Translations under genes and position numbers: made by a program
In this document: positions 1 to 10,599 of the stretch, in pieces
Position numbering within the stretch: position 1 is the stretch's first letter
Layout of the letters: each line of letters opens with the position of its first letter
Source of the DNA: Pratylenchus scribneri
Lineage: Eukaryota; Nematoda; Chromadorea; Rhabditida; Pratylenchidae
DNA length: 64,000 nucleotides
NCBI GenBank assembly: GCA_030063045.1
Contig: JAQSEB010000132.1
Location: 62,001 to 126,000, forward strand
Reading direction: 5' to 3'
The notes under the pieces: generated by a model
The model's input: the letters and a program-made list of their open reading frames with translations, nothing else
Told to the model about the DNA's origin: nothing
Databases searched by the model: none

Positions 1-1845
1 TCCAAAGAAATAAATGTGATTAGACCCAAAGATTTAATCGTAGCATCAAAATTTTTATTATATAAATAATGTAAAATTATTATTAAATAAAAATTTATAA
101 TAAAAAAATACAGAAGTAAATTTTGTAAAAACTTTTTATTTATATGAAAATAAATTTCTATTAAAAATAATTGATAAAAAATAATCTGCAAATTAAATGA
201 AGAATAAAAAAAAATAAATTTTTCCATTTCTTAAAAAAAATTTTAATTTTTCATGGATTAATCGAAGAGTTTTGCACCAGATAATTGTTTGGAAGCAATA
301 TGAAAGTTATTTAATAATAATTATGATGAAAGTTATAATTTTATTTCGCTAAAATACGAATTACATTGTAGACCACGTGGAATCGAATTTAATAAATAAT
401 TTAAAAATAGGATTATATTAATTAATAATAATTTTATAAAAATTTTTCGCCTTTCATATAAAAATTATTGATAAAAATAAAAATAAAATTTCAAAATTAT
501 TCATCACTATTTTTAAAATATTAAATTTTAAATTTATTTGTCCCAACAAAACAAATTATTGTTGATATGAAAAAACAACATTTGTCCGCTTATTATCTGG
601 TTTTTCTCTATAACTTTCTAAATTTCTTGGATGGTTATAAAAATAAAATAAAAATATTATATAATATTGTTTCTTTTTTAAATATCATATTTTTAATATA
701 ACTCTGATTACTGATCTTGGATGAAAAACGAATAATTTATTATAATGGAGGCTGAGGAGAGATTAAGATACCCTAGAAAAATACAAATATGGAAAAATAG
801 ATAAAAAAATAATCATAAAAATTAATTAAAAAAAAGATATCCATTTCTAATTTGAAATTTTTTAAGCAAAATAAATATTATTATAATAATAAATCGGAAT
901 AACAATGAAAAATTTAATAATAAAATATAATTTTAAAATCGAAATGAATAATATATTCATCTAAAAACTATAAGAAATATTATTTGAGAAAAATTTATAT
1001 AATAAAAAATAGATCCAATTTATAGGAATAAAATTTTTTTCATAAATTAATAAAATTTTCTCCAAATTCAATAATTATTTTAGAATTTTCAAATCTGAAT
1101 TTGACTTATTGCGCAATAAATGATAATATACATTAGATTGATTTAATAAAAAGTAAAATATATATTAAAATTAAAAGTAATAAAATAATTTCTTTTAATT
1201 AATTTTAAAATATATTGTTAATTCAAAAATTTTTTTGAAAATGAAAAATTTCTTTATATAATTAGAAAAGTAAAAATATATAAATTTAGAATGCGATCAA
1301 ATAATATTTATTTAACAATCGTTAAAATTTTTAAAATTTATGTAAAAATTACAGACATAAATATTGCTAATTCTTCTTAGATATATTATAATTTCTAAAA
1401 ATCAATATAAACAAACATTTCATCGGCAATAGAGAAATATTTTTTTAATTCTGGATGTTGAATTTATGCCAAATTACATGATGAGTGAAAACTTGATTGT
1501 TTTAGTCTTTCGCGCCCCATCACCATTATTCAATACACTAGATTATTTCGAATAAAACACTCACTTACATTTACTACAACGAAAAATATAAAGAATAAAT
1601 GAATAAAAATATTATAATACGGTGCATCGTGAACATTGATAAATTGGAAAGTGAGAGAAAAAGAAAATTAGGGAAAGTAAAATTAACACAAAAATAAAAT
1701 TTCATTAGCGATATATGAGACAAAAGCAAAAGAATATGAAGGAACCCAAGAACAAATCTAAGATGCTTTCTATTAGATAATATAAGTATTCAGTTTATAG
1801 AAATATTTTGAATATATATATTTTTAAAAATATATTAAATTTTAA
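1..1845. other. AT-rich stretch without a supported gene
   Basis: Almost pure A/T sequence with many stops in all frames. The only richer patches are near 240-400 and 1440-1560. The latter follows an acceptor-like TTGTTTTAG ending at 1505 and is open on both strands for about 20-30 codons, so the strand cannot be chosen. Nothing here matches a family I know. Confidence 0.5.
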
Positions 1846-1986
1846 CAAATTAAGGGCAAAATACCCCAGTGCTTTCGTCCCGACATTATAAACAAGGCTA
1901 TTTTTTCCCCAATTTTAAAATTTGAAAAACAGAAAATTTTAGGATTATATATTCCATATAAATATTCTATGATAAAATTGATTTGC
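1846..1986 (+). CDS. candidate coding fragment, 47 codons, unknown family
   Basis: A stop-free plus-strand frame between TAA at 1843 and TAA at 1987 covers a local GC-richer island. It contains the peptide GKIPQCFRPDIINKAIF followed by a lysine- and isoleucine-rich tail. There is no ATG near the front, so if it is real it would be an internal or terminal exon or a relic. The minus strand of the same island is also open and could end in a donor GGG|GTATTT, giving a short exon instead. I do not recognise the protein, and the coding strand is uncertain. Confidence 0.2.
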
Positions 1987-2410
1987 TAAATTAAAAATTT
2001 AAAAATATTAGCCCAAAATAAAAGTAATTGGCGAGATTGTAATAAATGGAGTTATTATTGTGTATAGTTCAATAAAAAGCCAATATAAAAGTAAGTCGAT
2101 GAAGAAGATTTAAAATTCCTGGGAAAAACATCAATTTAAAAAATAATTATTTTTAAAAATTATAAACAAAAAAATTTTTATTATTAATAAAATTTATTGA
2201 AAAACAAATTTGAAATTTTTTAACTAAAATAATGTCTAAAAAATAATGGAAAAATAGAACGCTTCTTAATTTTTATAATGCCGAATTAAAATCAATAAAG
2301 TCGAAAAAATTATTTAAAAATACTTGTGAATTTAGACCTTATATTAAAAAAATCACATGAAATTTGATTTATTTTTATATAAATGAAAATATTACTTTAA
2401 TCAAAATTTA

Positions 2411-2527
2411 ATGCTTATAATACTTTGTAATGTAAAATTATTTCAAAATAAATTATTGTATAGGAATAAAAATGATTTTTCTCAATATATTGAGAAAATG
2501 GTGACCGTAAAGTTGAATTTTAAATAG
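2411..2527 (+). CDS. copy A of a duplicated coding-like segment
   Basis: A 38-codon frame opens with ATG at 2411 and ends at TAG 2525-2527. From codon 7 on it matches a second segment at 3673-3770: copy A reads NDFSQYIEKMVTV where copy B reads NDFSQLIEKMVTV, both preceded by KLLYR. The copies differ by substitutions and by one whole extra codon in copy B, so the reading frame has been kept. That is the pattern expected of duplicated protein-coding sequence, not of random AT-rich DNA. Family and function are unknown. It may be one exon of a small paralogous gene family or two relics of one gene. No convincing donor follows. Confidence 0.4.
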   Translation: MLIILCNVKLFQNKLLYRNKNDFSQYIEKMVTVKLNFK

Positions 2528-3259
2528 AAAGAGTTTTATTATTTTGCAAAAATTTGAGAATAAAATCGGATCTTGAAAATATAAAAAAAAGCAATTTGAA
2601 TAGGAAAACGATTTATTATAAAGTTTTTGGAAGATATAAATATATAAGATAATAAAGTTTAAAAAAAGCGATATTTTTAAATAAACGAAAAATAAAAATA
2701 TCATATAAAAATATATTTTAATTCTAATTTATTTTTTATTATAATATCTGAGAAAGAAATCATTTAATTTGAAGAAAAGCATTGGGATTAATATCACCTC
2801 TCGGTAAAAGGAAAGAAAGGGAATTCAAAAAATTTTATAATACAAATTTTTATTTAAATAATAAATTAAAAAATTAATTCAAATTTTTAATTAAAATTAT
2901 TAAATTAACAAATTAAAAATTTAATTAATAATGACACAAATATTAGCGCGACGGATATAAAACACTTCAAAATATTCAAAATCTTCACTAGTACTAAATA
3001 ATATAAAAATTATTAAATATAAAGATTTGATAATCAAGAAATCTAAATTAAAAGAAAATGAAAAATAGAAAGGTAGATCGATTTAAACCGAAGAAGTAAA
3101 AAAATAATATTAATAAAAAAATTTAGAAAAAATGGAAAAAAAATGTTTATATGAAAAATATAAGAAAGTGTATAAATAAAATTAATATTTATAAAATGAT
3201 TAGAATAGGTTAAAAATATAATATATATAAAATAATTTATGCAGTTAGTTTTTAATCCA

Positions 3260-3478
3260 TTAAATTTTTAAATTTGCTATTCCTATAGCCGGATCTGTCC
3301 ATTCTTTCATTCTTTTTATTAAAATTATTAATAAGAATATGGGGCAAGAAAATGTAAATGATAATAATAAAAAATAAAAATCGTTAATGCTTCGATCACC
3401 ACAATTATTTTCGCCCAAAGATTTATTTAAAATAATTGAAAAAACTAAAATAAAGCAATAAAAATCCAAAAGATACAT
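3260..3478 (-). CDS. 72-codon ORF with two hydrophobic segments, doubtful
   Basis: The minus-strand frame starts with ATG at 3478. Its first 20 or so residues resemble a signal peptide or membrane anchor (MYLLDFYCFILVF...). A polar stretch with GENNCGDRSIND follows, then a second hydrophobic segment around residues 35-54 and a basic KRMKEW tail. Its start lies two bases from the divergent ATG of the Ulp1-like fragment on the plus strand. ORFs of this length are expected several times by chance at this base composition, and no family is recognised. Confidence 0.15.
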   Translation of the reverse strand: MYLLDFYCFILVFSIILNKSLGENNCGDRSINDFYFLLLSFTFSCPIFLLIILIKRMKEWTDPAIGIANLKI

Positions 3479-3480
3479 AA

Positions 3481-3534
3481 ATGACTTTCGATGACGGAAA
3501 ATGGATTACTGGGAAGGCAATTAATGCCTACTTC
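3481..3534 (+). pseudogene. Ulp1/SENP (C48) cysteine-protease-like fragment
   Basis: An ATG at 3481 opens 18 codons reading MTFDDGKWITGKAINAYF, then TAA at 3535. The arrangement W-(I/L)-x4-I-N-x-Y-F resembles the conserved start of the Ulp1/SENP deSUMOylase domain, where a WL-ND-E-x-IN-x-Y motif precedes the catalytic part. The later catalytic His, Asp and Cys motifs are not found downstream, and the stop falls where a variable residue normally sits. The same frame continues open past the TAA to a TGA near 3620 if TAA and TAG are read through. C48 proteases occur both as host genes and inside DNA transposons, so this may be a mobile-element relic. The match is short and from memory. Confidence 0.3.
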
Positions 3535-3645
3535 TAAACTTTAAAAATACCCTTCTAAAACATTTTATGGAAACAAATTAGTGTATGTAAAAAAAGATTA
3601 AAAATTAAATAAATAAATTTATGAGGAAAAAATTTTACCAAATGA

Positions 3646-3825
3646 AATAATTGTATTAAAATATTAAAAATAAATGTAAAATTATTTCAAATTAAATTAT
3701 TGTATAGGAAAAAAGAAAATGATTTTTCACAATTAATTGAGAAAATGGTGACCGTAATGTTGGATTTAAAAATAAAAAAAGTAATTATAAATTTATTTTA
3801 TCACTTTTTAAAATTTTTCAAGTAA
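3646..3825 (+). CDS. copy B of the duplicated coding-like segment
   Basis: A 59-codon stop-free frame runs from after TGA 3643 to TAA 3823-3825. Residues from NVKLFQIKLLYR through NDFSQLIEKMVTV are alignable with copy A at 2411-2527. After that the copies part and copy B continues with a lysine/isoleucine/phenylalanine-rich tail. No ATG begins the frame, and no strong acceptor is visible directly upstream, so the true exon limits are unknown. The pair sits about 1.2 kb apart in the same orientation, which suggests local tandem duplication. Function unknown. Confidence 0.4.
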   Translation, partial: NNCIKILKINVKLFQIKLLYRKKENDFSQLIEKMVTVMLDLKIKKVIINLFYHFLKFFK

Positions 3826-3849
3826 TTGAAATGACTCAGACAAGTGCAA

Positions 3850-5870
3850 TTCATACAAAAAATTCAGATTTACTATTTTATTCAGTAGTTTTCGTTACTA
3901 TATAAACGAAAATATATATTAATAAATAAAAAAATAAATTAAATAAAAATGTAAATAATTTAATTATAAGAAAACATCCTAATTTAATGCCATAAGAAAT
4001 GAATGAAGAAAATTTATAAAATTTTGATAAAAATTTTTATTAAAAATTCTAAAATACTTAGGAAGAAAATGAAAAATTTAATTAATTATAATAAGAAAAA
4101 TTATAAATTTAATTAATCGTAAACCACTCTATAATTATTATATATAAAAATATTTAATTTTAAAAACATTATTCTAAAAAAAAAGATAGGTAAACGAAAA
4201 AATTTAATAGGAAGAATAAAATCTTGGTTAATTTTTGAATGTATTGCTAATTAGGTCATCTGGGTTTTGTTATACTTCAATCGAGGACATTCGAAAGGGG
4301 TCGACCATTCGAAAAAATGATTATTAATTTTAATTTATTACATTATATTTAAAAATTTTATCATCAAAATGACGAATAAAATTTCCAAAATTAATTTTGA
4401 ATTGGAGTTCCCCTAATCAATGAGTCTAATATCAAAACAATAAAATTAATGTAAGTTACCTAAAAATCTGAAATAACAAAATCAAAGATTACCGAATTTA
4501 AAAAAAATTATTATCAAAATATTTTAGGAATAATTTAAAATAAATCAATTAATGAATTAAATTGTTGAATTATAGATAAATATGGCAGTAACTAAATTAT
4601 TCTAAAAAATAAAATATTATTAACAATTTAATAAAACTAATTTTTTGTAAAAAATTACTATCTTCATCAATAAAATATTTATTCATAAAATACAATTGAT
4701 AAATAATGAAAAATTATTTAGATAAGAATAACCGATCTTCAACAGACTTAAAATCAATTTTTCTCGAGAAAACTTAAAACTTTAATTAAGGAAAAATCTA
4801 AAACAAACGAACTTGTAAAAATATTCTTTGATACTTTTCAAGGAAATCAATAGAAAATTTACAATAAAATGAACAAATAAGGAAAATACAAAAAATTAAA
4901 AAATTTTTTAGTAATAATTATCATTTTAATATCAATTATATAAATTAATAGAAAAGTCATAAAATCCTAAAATGAATTTAAAAAGAAATAATAATAAAAA
5001 TTAATGGAGGAAATTGTAAAAAATTTAAATCCCAATATTCAATGTCATCGTCAGATAAATATTACAATTTTATAATTAAAAATCGGATCCATATTGTAAT
5101 TAGTTAAATATTATAATTTATAAAAATGTGAATATATTTAAAAATATGGTAATTATAAATGAATTTAATAGTGAGTCATAAATACAAATTGACTTTGATA
5201 ATTTTACAAATCCTGAAGAAATTTTTTTATTATATTAAAAAAATTATTTTATAAGGAAATAAAAAATTTGGACAAAAGTGAATATATAAATCAATATGTT
5301 CAATTGATAATAAAAATCAGATTGATTTTTCCTCTAGCCATTTTAAATAATTTAATCTAAAAAAAATATAGAATAAATGTATAATTTTATAAAAATTTTA
5401 TTAATATAAAATATTATTTTTTTATTGATAATATTTATTATGTATTATATGATATTAAAAATAATTATTCCAATACAATTATTACGAGTTCACTATTATA
5501 TAGATATAAATTATATACAATTTATGTATACAGTATTTGATCCGGATTGCAAAATAAAAATTTCAGTTAAATTTTTTTAAATGAAATATAGTATTTCATA
5601 AAAATCTATTAAATTATTTGATAAATTTAAAATAAAATTAATAAAAAGAAAAATGAATAAATCATTGAATGCGTTCGGGTATAATCAGAGATTAAATGAT
5701 CTAAGAAAAAATTCATGAGTAATTTTTAAATCAATAGAATTGACAATTATAAAATTTAAATAAAATGATAGAAAATGGTTTTAGAATGAAGAAAAACTTA
5801 TCAAATTCGGAAAGGACCGATATTTTATAAATTAAAAATAATATTTAAGAGAAGAAATAAACATCAAATT
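3850..5870. other. AT-rich stretch without a supported gene
   Basis: Dense stops in all frames. One small richer patch near 4250-4310 carries CATTCGAAA twice 15 bases apart and is open on both strands for about 20 codons. A possible GTAAGT donor lies at 4450. No domain is recognised. Confidence 0.5.
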
Positions 5871-5878
5871 TAAAGTGT

Positions 5879-6010
5879 GTTTTTTTCGACTCAATGCGAT
5901 GTCGACCCGCTCATGAAGAATCCTTTTTAACCATTTTGGCTCGGAATTAACTCAGAATATTTGGCCGAGAAATGCAATTAAATTTAAAATGTGCTTTTGA
6001 TTTTAATTTA
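5879..6010 (+). pseudogene. coding-like island interrupted by one TAA, unknown family
   Basis: The plus frame reads FDSMRCRPAHEESFLTILAR before TAA at 5948-5950 and continues in the same frame as LRIFGREMQLNLKCAFDF to TAA at 6011. Both halves have A/T-rich third codon positions and G/C-richer first and second positions, as expected for coding DNA in this genome. The interruption could be a nonsense mutation in a decayed gene, or a reassigned codon. No GT...AG pair spans the stop. I do not recognise the protein. Confidence 0.25.
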
Positions 6011-6099
6011 TAAATAAATAATTAAATGAATATGACATTGAAATTGTAATATTATTTAAATAATATGAAATTTCCTTTAATTTAAATCTTCCGAATCCA

Positions 6100-9000
6100 T
6101 CATATTGACCATTGTAATTTTGTGAAAAACATTTTTTAAATTATTTAATTATTATTACGCTATAGGCCGGCGCATGATGATACAAAAATATATGGCTAAA
6201 TTAATATTAAAAATTTGAAATTAAAATTATGGTATTTTTATAATAACATTTTTTAAAGAAATTTAAATTATGTATTCAATTGTATTTAATAATAACTAAA
6301 AATTTCTTAAATATTATTGAATAAATTTTTTAAAAATTTTCAATAAAATAATTTATTTTAATAATAATATAAAAATATGACTTAAAGCAATAGGAATTAT
6401 CAAAATATCACTTATCACTATTCAAAAATTAAATTTAAATAAATCTATCATTAAATTTAAATATTATCCGCAAAATTACTTCTTCATAATTTCCCGCAAA
6501 ATTTACCCATCCAAAAGTCCGAGATTATTATTATGATGATTAAAAAAAAGAAAAATAAAAAAAAACAGAAAGCTGCCCCCAAAAAATTGACGCCATTAAA
6601 TTGGTGCCAATCTCCTAGAAGCCAGTTTCGGTTCTGGTTTATTTGTGATTTTAATAATAAAATATTTAAATTTTTTAATAATTACAAAAAAATTTTTAGG
6701 AATAAAAACAATCAATATTTTTTGCAAATTTAATATAAATCTTTCTTTAAATCTTATTTTAATAAAAAAAATTTTTTATAAAGCTTAAAACTTTATGTAA
6801 TCTGCTAAATTATAAAAAGATTAAAATTTCTTGATAAATTAAAAATAAAATTAAAAAATTTAAAGAAAAAAAATATTAACAATGAATATTTATTAATTGA
6901 ATAAATTTTTATGATAAACAAATGAATAATCATTTGTCTATAAACACATTACATCATAAATTGTAATCAAAATTTCAAATAATGGAAAAATTTGATTAAA
7001 AAATATTTTCGATTTTTGAATAAGGGAATTGGGTTTGGGTTCGGAATAGTGAGTCATCGCGTCTAATTTACCAATCCGCTTTTATATTAATAATTAAATA
7101 AATCGATTGTAATTTATTATAAAATAAAAAGAAATTAATTATCATAATGTAAAAAAATAAAATGAAATCATTAATTTAATTAATTTAATAAAATAAATTA
7201 AATAAAATGGATTAAAGCATAATTATCAAAATCCGGAAGGACTTTTTTGTAATTTAAATTAAAAAATTTATAAATATAATATATATTAAAAAATTTACAA
7301 TAAAATTTTCAATAATATTGTATTTTGAAAATAATCTGCGAAATTATTATTGATGAATATATTGTATTTTTTTATTCAATAATTTAATATTTTCAACAAA
7401 GTATGTCAAATAAAAATTGAATCAAAATATTTGATAAAGAGTGAAGCTAAGACCGTCGTAATACAAACGAGAATATATAAAAGTGAAAGCGAAATTTTCC
7501 CTTAGAAATATGTCAAGACCATCTTAATGATCCGAGATAATAGAAATGAATTAGAAGCCACCGCAAATGTGGTTACACGAGAATGAAACCAGTCTATAAC
7601 AACAATTCAATTTTCTGCATCCAATTAAGCCTGATAGTACTTTGTCCATTTCCATGGATGAATTCCGTATTTACTACAATTACTCGTTATTGTTTTAAAT
7701 TTAAAATTAAAAAATGATAACATAAGAATAATTTATTTATAAATTAAAATTATATAAAAATAAAATTAGCTGAAAATATTCTAAACTCTATAAATATATT
7801 TAAAAAATGAGAGAACAAAAATAATTACTTTATAATTATTCAGGAAAATGAGATGTAAATTGACTGAATCAATTAGCAAAAGTTTGCGAAAATCCTCATT
7901 TAAACAATTTGATTAATTTACATATGAATTGAAATAAGAATATGATAAAATGAAAATAGAAATCATATTTTAAAATAAATAATATTATTATCTGATGATT
8001 ATTATAATAAATTATTTTAAATATATTTAGCATTCATAGGTAAAGCTAACTTAATTTAATTAATAATAACTAAAGAAGCTGGAGTTGTAAATAATGTAAC
8101 AATTTAAAAAGATTCCTTTGTAAGAAAATTTAAAAAAGAATAAAATGGAAAAGAACGAAGCGTATTTATTTAACCAAATTAAGTTAATCACAAAACTTTG
8201 AAATTTTTAAAAGATTTTTTGAACGAAATAAATACATGATAATTTAAAAATTTTAAAATAGTAATTGATGATTTTATAATTCATAGTATTTCTCAAAGTA
8301 TTTGCTTATTGAATATTTGACCAAAATTTAATTCTAAATCAATCGAAGGCCCTATTAAAATAGAAAATGGAAATTCTAATTAAAAAGAGCTTTATGTGAA
8401 AAAAAATTTAAAAATTAAATGAAATTTTGTAGAAATGATTTATGAGCGATTCAATCATATAAATAAAAATTAGCGTCAATGATGAATAAATATAAAAGAT
8501 AATAAAATTTTTATTTGGATCAATTTTTGTACATTTTTTTTGAACAAAGTTGTTGGCTGCTTAATTGGATATGGAGGAAAGACAATTCAGCAACTGTAGT
8601 AAAAATTGAATTCAGGATAATTTAATTGTTAATTTTAATAAATAAATATATTTTAAATTTTAATTTAATCAATATTATAATAATATAATATATAATCTTA
8701 TAGATTGATTATTTAATAATTCAGTCATACAAAATATAAAAAATACATTATTTGATTAAATGAATATGTTTATTTTTATTTATTTTTCCATGAATATTTT
8801 CTTAATATAAATAAAATTAATTTATATATTTATTGATTCAAATTCGATGTATATCATGACGCCATTCTTCAAGCTATATAAAAGATTAAATCAATTGAAG
8901 GATATTTAGAAATGATGTTTTTCATAAGTTAAAAAATTCTTAAATAAATTAAAATGGTGTATATTTTCGTCTCTAAAAGTAATAAAATTAGATATAAAAT

Positions 9001-10250
9001 AATAGAAATTTTTAAATATCCTAAATCATATATTTTAAAAAAAATTCAAATTAATTTACATATAATTAAAATAATAATGAAAATTAAAAATCTAATTATA
9101 AAATTAAATTAAAAATTTATTTTAGAATCGGATTTATGTTTAAGAATATAAATATTCTAAAATAAATAGTGAATTTTATCGCTGAAAATAATGAGCAATA
9201 ATAATCCATTTTTATTATTGAATTAATAAATATTTTTATCCTAAAACTGAATTTGTATACTCAATAAAGCAAAAAATAAAATATACTATGCTAAAAGGAT
9301 TAAAAATCCTATTTCTACTGAAAAGATGTTAAATTATAAAATTTAAATCCAAATATTTTATAAAATAGATTAATACATTAAAATTTTTTCGCAGAATTCT
9401 TCTAAGCTAATTTGAAATGTTGATGGAAATTAATTTATAAAGAAATATATATCTTCTATAAAAATAAGCAAAAAGGTTATTTCATTATTTAGATTTATAT
9501 TCAAAAATAAATTTTTATTTAAAAAAAACTAAATGTATTTCATAGATTTAAATAATGAAATAATATGAAGTGATAATAAAAAATTAAAAATCAATTTTAA
9601 AAATATTTATAATCGAAAATAAATTTTAATAAAATTTTATCTGCTCTATAATTAAAAAATTTGATGATTTCATAGAAACGAATTTTTAAAATTTTTTGGA
9701 TATTGGACGACGAAGTTAATGAAAATAAATTATTAAATAAATTATTGTCTGAGGTAATGAAAAGAGCAATTGTAGTATTTGGTTTTGGTTATTTGAAAAT
9801 AAATCCTTGTTGAAGTAGTTGGATATAGTAAAAATAATTTCTTTGAATTTTCCAAAATATTTCTAAAATATATAATGTTTAAATAATTTTTTTAAACTCA
9901 AAATCCTAAATAAAATTTTATATAAAGTATTGCTTAAAGGATTATCATTATTGGAATCCACTGAAAAATTAATTCAATAAATTAATAAATTGTTGATTAA
10001 ATTATATTAATCTACATAATAATAAACCTTCATTTGGCATTCGGCAAAAAAAAAAATTTTCAACTAAGAGAGATAGAAACATTATAAAGCAAATAAATAA
10101 ATTTTTGGAAAAAAAGTTCATATAAAAAGTTTATCAATAATTTTTAAATAAGATAAAAACAATGAGAGTTGAGAGATGCTAACCGATTATTTGATTATTG
10201 ATATATAATTAGAGAATAATTATAAAGAGATAAGATGAAATTATAAATTA
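6100..10250. other. AT-rich stretch with minor islands, no supported gene
   Basis: Small GC-richer patches occur near 6580-6640, 7020-7080, 7440-7670 and 8540-8600. All are open on more than one strand. The 7500-7670 patch holds a 54-codon plus frame ending in TGA and a minus frame containing DWFHSRVTTFAV. No splice sites or family match justify calling a gene. Elsewhere there is only A/T-dominated sequence. Confidence 0.45.
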
Positions 10251-10273
10251 AGTCAGTATTCACCACAAATTAA

Positions 10274-10381
10274 GGAAATGGCATAACCCTTATAGGCCTA
10301 TATGCATTTTTAAGGATGCCAATCGGCATAGCCGAAGCCCCTCATCGATTCCAACAAATGATGGAAGAATTTAGGAATAAA
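10274..10381 (+). pseudogene. decayed LTR-retrotransposon reverse transcriptase fragment
   Basis: The plus frame contains LYAFLRMPIGIAEAPHRFQQ followed by MMEEF. This matches the reverse-transcriptase core of Ty3/gypsy- or Pao-type LTR elements, whose conserved form is Y-x-F-x-x-MPFGL-x-x-AP-x-x-FQ-x-x-M. The methionine-proline-(F/I)-G, A-P and F-Q positions are all kept. A TAA at 10271 just upstream splits off SVFTTN, which would align with the preceding T-x-x-G part of the same domain, and TAA codons follow at 10382. About 40 residues of a domain of roughly 200 remain, with no LTRs, protease, RNase H or integrase visible nearby. It is an old, inactive insertion. Confidence 0.6.
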
Positions 10382-10499
10382 TAATAATAAAGTTTCTTAT
10401 TTTAATAATAAAATTTTTGAAATATTTTCTATCGTTAATTTGATTTGATGAATAAAATTTAAAAGTAAACTTTTAAGAATTAATATGAAAATTTTGCAG

Positions 10500-10571
10500 T
10501 CTGGACTGCATATCTATATTGTTGATAATATTGATTTAAATTTATATAATTCAATCATTTATGGCCAAAAG
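10500..10571 (+). pseudogene. possible continuation of the RT relic around the YxDD motif
   Basis: After an acceptor-like TTTTGCAG ending at 10499 the frame reads SGLHIYIVDNIDLN to a TAG at 10572. In LTR-element reverse transcriptases a short linker after FQ-x-x-M is followed by hydrophobic-Y-x-D-D-I. IYIVDNI fits that pattern with the first aspartate replaced by valine and the second kept. The intervening 118 bases are A/T-rich with stops and lack a good GT donor, so they look like inserted or eroded DNA more than an intron. The link to the upstream fragment is inference from order, spacing and strand. Confidence 0.3.
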
Positions 10572-10599
10572 TAGCCATGTCTAGAAACTAATTTATATT

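Noticed and set aside
2453..2704. 83-codon minus ORF
   Set aside because: It lies antisense to the duplicated plus-strand segment, whose frame is supported by comparison of the two copies.
7440..7670. Minus-strand DWFHSRVTTFAV resembling the DWF-x-x-R motif of glutamate transporters, and a possible tRNA
   Set aside because: Only four or five scattered identities with wrong spacing. No cloverleaf, A box or B box for a tRNA. The plus strand is open as well.
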